NCBI GenBank assembly: GCA_002245135.1
Contig: NGBS01000292.1
Coordinates: 124,001 to 188,000, forward strand
DNA from: Proteromonas lacertae
Lineage: Eukaryota > Sar > Bigyra > Opalinata > Proteromonadidae
Length of the DNA: 64,000 bases
Direction of reading: 5' to 3'
The notes under the pieces were generated by a model. It searched no databases. It saw nothing but the letters and a program-made list of their open reading frames with translations, and was not told the origin of the DNA. Shown here piece after piece: positions 58,048 to 64,000 of the stretch. Position 1 is the stretch's first letter. Every line of letters starts with the position of its first letter. A program made the translations under genes and the position numbers.

Positions 58048-58776
58048 TTAATCTGATTTTTCTTTCTTATCCTTTCTGAAAATATTGGCAATTGGCTTAA
58101 ATATAACTTTAACAGGTTTTATCATAGCAAAATAGATTAATTTATAAAACATATAATTCACTATGGCAAATATAAGTCCACTAAATAAAAAATCAACAAT
58201 AAATTCCACTATAATTCCCATCTATATATATATATATATATATACATATATGATAAATAATCATACTCCAGGTATTTTATTATTAATTTTACTAATGAAT
58301 ATGCTATTCTGTTTTTTCAAGAATAATCTAACATTGAAGTCTGGTCGATGTAAGTTTTCTTTTATGGGTTTAACAGCAACAATAATAATTGGATTAACTA
58401 AAAAACTATAAACAAAAATATACAAACTCTAGATAAATTTCGATTATAAAATATGACAATAAAGTTTATAATCCAATTGATAATTTTCAAACAACTATAA
58501 TGAATGTATAATAACAACAATAATTGAAATACAATGAAATAAACTTAGAAATCCATGTAATACTTACTACTCTTTCATGAATATAATTATATACTGTAAA
58601 TACAATAGGCTTAAACCCATAAGTATAACTAATATTATATTACCAATAATTATTCTATATTGTATACTATTGAGGTATTTGGTCAAACATAAATATTTCC
58701 CAAGTATACTGTTTGATTATAGATATAGATATACAGAAAAATTTGGAATCACTTCAATATTATGATATTTTTCCAT
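58048..58776 (-). CDS. Small membrane protein, divergent partner of the basic-protein gene
   Basis: The gene starts at the ATG at 58776 (MEKYHNIEVIPNFS) and ends at 58048. Several short introns are needed: introns of 26, 39 and 41 nt are clear, and one of about 65 nt is uncertain. The last exon begins 'MGIIVEFIVDFLFSGLIFAI' and has hydrophobic segments followed by a basic tail (FRKDKKEKSD). The intron before it holds a TA repeat. No family is recognised. It shares a 306-bp bidirectional promoter with the gene at 59083. Confidence 0.5.
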
Positions 58777-59082
58777 TTTTCTGGTTATAGTGTGTTTGTT
58801 TTCTACTTTATTACTTTCGTAAATTGTATCAATACTCTACAGTTATAAGTAAAGTGTAACACTTTATTCTCAGTTTTTTCAAATGCTAAAAGTGTTAGCA
58901 AATACAATGAAATAATTACTTTCACTATTTAATAAACATTTATGTCTATATACATTTCATAGAACGATAAGAAAGAAAAAAGCTTGAATGTCTGTTTGAT
59001 TCTATTTATTTTAATTGCTCTATAGATAATCATTGTTTGTTGAATATAACATTATAATCCTTCTATATAGTAATAAAATTCA
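58777..59082. promoter_or_regulatory. Bidirectional promoter region
   Basis: The 306 bp lies between two divergent start codons. The same spacer is kept in both array copies (39376-39681 and 49151-49456). It contains a near-palindromic AGTGTAACACTTTA region around 58,850-58,865. No defined motif is claimed. Confidence 0.45.
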
Positions 59083-60936
59083 ATGTTTACACCTCAATGT
59101 CCTTCAAAATATGCAAATGAACACTATATTCCTCAAACACCAAGAATGCTGTTTACAGATTTATCAATTAAAAAGTTAATAAGTTCACAGAATGTTTATT
59201 TACCATTAGTAAGCAAATATCCCCAAAAGTTTATGAATAGTCAAAGAATGAGAAGTCCAATAGTATTGCTTCAGTGTTATAAACCAGATTCTGAATCATT
59301 TGTTAAATTGAATGAATTAAGAGCAGATTATTCTGTAAAAGAAAATGATTCTGAGAAAATGAATAATAGCACTAATCAATCAGCTGTCATTCCAAATATA
59401 TCTGTTCCATCTGTGCCTAATATAGTTACTAATAATTATAAAAATGATAATCATATAATTGAAAATGAAACAGAAAATAATAGGTCAATATCACCAACAT
59501 CAAAAAAAATAAAGAAAATGAAAACTAGAGAGTTTTCTCCACAAACCAAGCAAATAGAAGATAAAATAATCAATAATATCGAAAGTAAAAAAGCAAAAAA
59601 AGAATCAGAGATAAAAACTTTCTTAGATAATATTGTTTCAGTTTCATCATACAAATCATCAAAACAAATAAATAATACCCTAAATAGTAATAATAAAACT
59701 GTAAAGAAAGAAAAAGAAAAAGATTTTAGTGATATGAAAGTTAAAGAATCAACAGTAAACGCAAATAATAAAACCAAAAAAGAACCAATAAAAATGAGTC
59801 AATTCAAAAGAAAGAAAATGAATAATCAATCAAAATCCACTGCTCCATCCCCAAAGAAGTCTAAAATAGAAACAACATCAAAGAAAAGAATAAATTATAA
59901 TGATAAAGATTTATCTTCTCAATCATCATTATATGACAATTATAAACAAGTAAATAATACATTAAACAACTCTGAAACAAAACAGATGTTTAGCGTATGA
60001 TTGTTATTATTATACATAATAGGAAATATATGAACTAATATCTTCACCATCTCTTGAAATAGATTCTTCCGTTTTAATAAAAACAAATTTTCGTATATTT
60101 CTCTCTATCTCTTTATTATTATATAAAATAGTTTCTAATGATTCTAAATCTATATCAACAATAAAAGAAATAACAAAAAATAATGAAAATGTAGAGAATT
60201 ATGATAAAGAATTGAAATTGCTTACTGATATTGATGTTGTATTGGATAGTTTAGTATTAGTTCTATTCATATATAAATATTCTATAGAAAAATGATAAAC
60301 ACAATTCTGATACTTATATATTCTCACTTTATCAACAATTAACTCAATATTCAATATCATTTTTGTTTTATAACTATAAGTAATTATCCACTTTAATTCT
60401 AAATAAATAGTAGAAATAAGAAATTCAAATGATAAATCATCTGAATTATACAAAGAAATAAAAGAAATGAATGATTTTATTAATGGAGTTATTACATTTG
60501 ATATGACTTTATTTTCTACCACGTTTTATAAAAATGTGGATGATTTGAAAGAGAATATTATGCAATTATTGTATAAATTATAATATCAATACATATTATC
60601 TTATAGAGAATATATATCAGATAGTAATAATAATCATAAAACCATTTCATACAGGACATTAATTTTAATCTTTACTGTGATAATATCTAAATTATCTTCA
60701 ATTTACTATGTTATTCCTTTGATATGTCATGAATTATTAGCTATTACTTATGATGTGTATGTAGATTTATTCAAGACTATTAGTTTTAATGTGAAACAAT
60801 TATCAAATGAAGAAAGACTTAGCATAGCCGTATAATTGTAGTGATTATATATTATTAGTTAAATATATATGAGATATATCATTGTGATGAAGGTATATAT
60901 TTAGATGAAATGATTTCTCTACTCAAATCAAAATAG
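59083..60936 (+). CDS. Basic Lys/Ser/Asn-rich protein, intact member of a three-copy family
   Basis: Six exons (59083-59994, 60023-60253, 60288-60379, 60421-60570, 60607-60829, 60859-60936) join across introns of 28, 34, 41, 36 and 29 nt to give 561 residues. The third intron ends AAG instead of TAG. Exon 1 is basic and probably disordered with nuclear-localisation-like clusters ('KKIKKMKTRE', 'FKRKKMNNQ'). The C-terminal 250 residues are predicted helical ('YKEIKEMNDFINGVITFDM', 'LLAITYDVYVDLFK'). A nuclear role is suggested only by composition. The two inverted, truncated copies are in the array. Confidence 0.6.
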
Positions 60937-61008
60937 TTTAATAATTTATTTCAATTTTTTGTTAGTAATTGAAAAGAAAACATAAAATGAAAATTGAATT
61001 AAATTGAA

Positions 61009-63142
61009 TTAAAATTCTTTCAAAATTAATTTTCTATAACTTCCAAAATCATCTTCATATCTCTTCAATTTTCTATCCTTTATATAATAAATAGTAGAGA
61101 AAGCACTACTCAAGAAATACTCATCATGACTAACGCAAATAACTCCTCCTTCATAACCAGATATAGCTGCACTTAAAGCATCAATTGTACTAATATCTAA
61201 GTGATTTGTAGGTTCATCAAATAGTAAAATATGTGGTTTTGTTTCTGTTAGAATTGCCAATGCAACTCTACTCTTTTGACCTCCACTTAATAATCCAATT
61301 TTTACATCACATATATCACTTGTTATACCATATCTTGCCAACTGACTTCTAGCTTCATTCTCATCAATTTTGGGGTATTTAGTTCGAATATATTCTAATG
61401 GACTTTGATAATAATCCAATTGATCAACGTGATGTTGTGTAAATAATGCCATTTTCAAATGGAAATTTCTACTGATATATCCTTTCGTTGGTTGTATTTC
61501 TCCCATTATTAACTATTATATATTATAGTAAACATATATATACCTTAATTAATGTAGATTTACCTACACCATTATGTCCAACTAATGCAATTCTTGTATC
61601 TAAATCAATATTCAAAGTAACATCTTCTAGAATATTCCTTTTATTATCATATGAAAAACTAACTTCACTAACTTGTAAAATTGGAGGACGAATCTCTTCA
61701 ACTTCTGGAAATTCAATAATCAACTTTGGATCATTTATAATTGCTTCAATATGTTCCATTCTATTCAACATTTTTATACGACTTTGTACTAAAGCAGCAC
61801 GATTAGCATTAAATCTAAATCGATCAATAAACTTCTGCACATGATCTCTTTTCTCTTTTTCAGCTTCTAATTGTCTCTGTTGAGCCTTTTCTTTCTCAAA
61901 TTTTACCTTTTCAAATGTATCATAATCACCTTTGTAATACACCAATTGTTTCTTTGTTAAATGGATTATATCTGTAGCTACATTATTTAAAAACATTCTA
62001 TCATGTGAAACTACAATTAAAGTGCCTTTATATTCCATCAAATAGTTTTCTAGCCAAATACATGCATGTAAATCTAAATGATTGGTAGGTTCATCCAGTA
62101 ATAATAAATGTGGATGAATATATAAAGCAGCAGCTAAGGATACTCTCATTCTCCAACCACCAGATAAGGCACTAGTTGGTTTATCTTGATCCTCTGTTGT
62201 AAACTGCAAACCACTCAATATTTTTCTTGCTCTACTTTCAGCACTATCACTTTCTATTAAATCCAATTCTTCGTATATTTCTTTTAATTCATTTATCACT
62301 TCTTCACTTTCTTCACCTTTTTCAACTCTTTCATTTAATTCTTTTTGACGAGTTAGTAATCTCACTCTATTTGCATCTATATCTAATACTGTATCTATGA
62401 CACTTTTTTCAGTACTTTGTACTTCTTGTTCTACATGAATAATAGTCAAATTCTTTGGAAATCCTTTGATTAAACCTCTAGAGATATGTCTTAATAAAGT
62501 ACTCTTACCAATACCATTTTGACCTACTAAACCATAGTGATGATCTTTAACAATATGTAATGTTGTATTATCTAATAAATCTTTACCTGGTACAGTTATG
62601 GTAATATCGCTGATATTTATATCACCAACTGCAGTTGTTGTATCACTAGCCAATGAAATGAAAGGACCACTACCTCCTTCTTCATCTAAATAGTTTGTTT
62701 TACGGATAAGATCATCTATAGCTGCTTTTTGCTTTTCTATTTTTAGTTCATCTTTTCGTTTTTGTTTTTCTGTAGTCTTGTCTTTAGCTCCTGAGAAATC
62801 ATCACTTCGAATGAATGTTGCACTTCTATTGGATTTCTTTTTATTCTTTGGAGCTTCATCAGGCTTTGGTGATATTAATATTGCATTTTCTAGTACTTCT
62901 AAGTCTGTTGACTTTGGAGTAGAATCAGATCCATCTAACTGATGGAGTAATTTACGAAAATTATGAATTTTTTGATTGACTTCATCCTCACCAATACCAC
63001 AATCGATCAAATTGTCATATAATAAATCTTGAATAGTTTCTTTGCTTCTATCATCCTCCAAAACCTGTGTAATATACTCTTGAATTGGCTCATCCAATAC
63101 AGACAGTTCGTTTCTAACAATATCTGCAATGTTTAAAGACAT
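61009..63142 (-). CDS. GCN20: ABC-F ATPase, ABCF3/Gcn20-like
   Basis: Two exons (63142-61544 and 61512-61009) join across a 31-nt intron to give 700 residues. There are two ABC cassettes without membrane domains: cassette 1 has 'GLVGQNGIGKSTLLRH', 'SALSGGWRMRVSLA' and 'LLLLDEPTNHLD'; cassette 2 has 'GHNGVGKSTLIK', 'LLSGGQKSRVAL' and 'ILLFDEPTNHLD'. The intron falls just after the second Walker A. A charged linker near residue 450 joins them. An N-terminal helical domain of about 170 residues fits Gcn20/ABCF3, where it binds Gcn1 on ribosomes in the Gcn2 stress pathway. The class is secure; the ortholog is likely. Confidence 0.88.
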
Positions 63143-63219
63143 GGCAAATTAAAAATGTCAATAATTAACAAAATTACTGTCAATATGTAATTTACATTAT
63201 TCTATTTATTGCGTTTTTA

Positions 63220-64000
63220 ATGCCTTATCTATTTATAATAAACTTTTTGTTTGTGTGTATATATTCAAAATGTCATGAACAAGGTGATTGGCCTGCAGCA
63301 GATGAAGGTGAAGTGGTTAAACTTCCTTGTCCCAAATATTACTCTGGAAATCTCATTAGAACATGCTATAAATATTCATTAGATTATGGCTTTTGGGGGG
63401 CCATAACCCCTTGTGTTGTTGATCCAATTCAAACAGCTAGAATAATACATCCACATATAATAGTTCATCCACATCATAAATCACAGTTTTATACATTAGA
63501 TATTCGTGGAGCTGAGTTGAAATTTCAAATTATTTCAAATTATTCATTACCAGAAGGAATTATATTCAACTATACAACTGGCTTGTTAGATGGCACTGTA
63601 AATACTGTATTTAATGAAACAAAATATTCATTACTTGTGTGGAATAAACCATATTATCCTAATTTCACACTTCCATTTACAATAAAGTCTACTCTAAATT
63701 ACTGTCCAAAAGACAGGGTATGGAGTAAAACAGAAGGAGACTCAGTTTCATATTTACCTTGTAGATGTGACAAAAATACGGACGATTTTTATAATGACTC
63801 ATCTTCAGTCAAAGATGGTGATATTACTGGCATAATGACTAGATATTGTGCTTATGAAAGTAATGGAATCAACACAACATGGATGGGAGCTGATAAGAGT
63901 TTTTGTCAAGTTAAACAGAAGAATCCACCTAAAGAATGTGCATATTTATATTTTATACATAAATATAATAATTTAACTTATGATGAATTTGGCTTAAAAG
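63220..64000 (+). CDS. Secreted/surface protein with HRM-like and He_PIG-like domains (5' part)
   Basis: The frame from the ATG at 63220 is open to the window end. A signal peptide (MPYLFIINFLFVCVYSKC) is followed by 'WPAADEGEVVKLPCPKYYSG' with a further Cys-rich part ('RTCY...FWG...PC'), resembling the hormone-receptor (HRM) domain of adhesion GPCRs. Next comes 'LPEGIIFNYTTGLLDGTV', the pattern of He_PIG/cadherin-like Ig domains. A second HRM-like unit follows ('RVWSKTEGDSVSYLPC', then 'RYC', 'TTWMG' and 'SFC'). Many N-x-S/T sites fit a glycosylated exterior. Whether a membrane domain follows lies outside the window. Confidence 0.7.
   Translation, partial: MPYLFIINFLFVCIYSKCHEQGDWPAADEGEVVKLPCPKYYSGNLIRTCYKYSLDYGFWGAITPCVVDPIQTARIIHPHIIVHPHHKSQFYTLDIRGAELKFQIISNYSLPEGIIFNYTTGLLDGTVNTVFNETKYSLLVWNKPYYPNFTLPFTIKSTLNYCPKDRVWSKTEGDSVSYLPCRCDKNTDDFYNDSSSVKDGDITGIMTRYCAYESNGINTTWMGADKSFCQVKQKNPPKECAYLYFIHKYNNLTYDEFGLK

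Noticed and set aside
1-64000. Non-standard genetic code (stop reassignment)
   Set aside because: Kinesin, HECT, Myb and ABC-F frames are long and contain no internal stops at conserved sites. Apparent in-frame stops are explained by short introns.
1-64000. CRISPR arrays, prokaryotic operons or rRNA genes
   Set aside because: The genes are eukaryotic and spliced. No regularly spaced short repeats or rRNA-like sequence were seen.

Overview
This is a very AT-rich window from a microbial eukaryote. It encodes a nuclear cap-binding subunit, a three-repeat Myb factor, a kinesin, a HECT ubiquitin ligase of about 2,800 residues, an FCP1-type CTD phosphatase, a p24 cargo receptor and a Gcn20/ABCF3 ATPase. 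Long frames stay open under the standard genetic code. Most genes are cut by very short introns, usually 25-45 nt, with the consensus GTATA...TAG, so simple ORF scans see only fragments. I rebuilt exon structures by joining frames across these introns. Asn, Gln and Asp runs are common. I cannot assign the lineage from sequence alone: it is a protist with the standard code and near-minimal introns.

1-28.4 kb is ordinary single-copy gene space. In order it holds: the 3' part of a CBP80-like gene (+); two diverged copies of an unrecognised small gene (-); a small one-TM protein (-); a pseudokinase with a SPRY-like tail (+); a p24/TMED protein (+); a 3R-Myb factor (-); a CoA-type Nudix hydrolase (+); a kinesin-8-like motor (+); the giant HECT ligase (-); an unknown 169-residue protein (-); an FCP1-like phosphatase with an unusual dsRBD-like and Pro/Gln-rich N-terminal part (-); and a TPR protein whose exons nearly equal its repeats (-). 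Between 28.68 and 29.08 kb lie structured-RNA-like repeats.

29.26-53.36 kb is a recent tandem segmental array: one partial and two full units. The units carry a multi-TM protein gene (three identical copies), a truncated copy of a kinase-LRR gene (the intact gene is at the right edge), a long intronless gene of unknown function (two copies), a doubly truncated copy of a divergent gene pair whose intact, inverted version lies at 58.0-60.9 kb, and an integrase remnant of a retroelement. About 200-bp direct repeats flank the multi-TM gene. A 1,689-bp Tc1/mariner-type transposon with 131-bp perfect inverted repeats sits in one unit only; the sister unit preserves the empty TA target site.

53.4-64 kb returns to single-copy genes: the intact kinase-LRR gene, a pseudokinase, the intact divergent pair (a membrane protein and a basic nuclear-like protein), the Gcn20/ABCF3 homologue, and the 5' part of a secreted protein with HRM-like and He_PIG-like domains. 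Single-base homopolymer differences between array copies break some frames, so assembly error must be separated from real decay.
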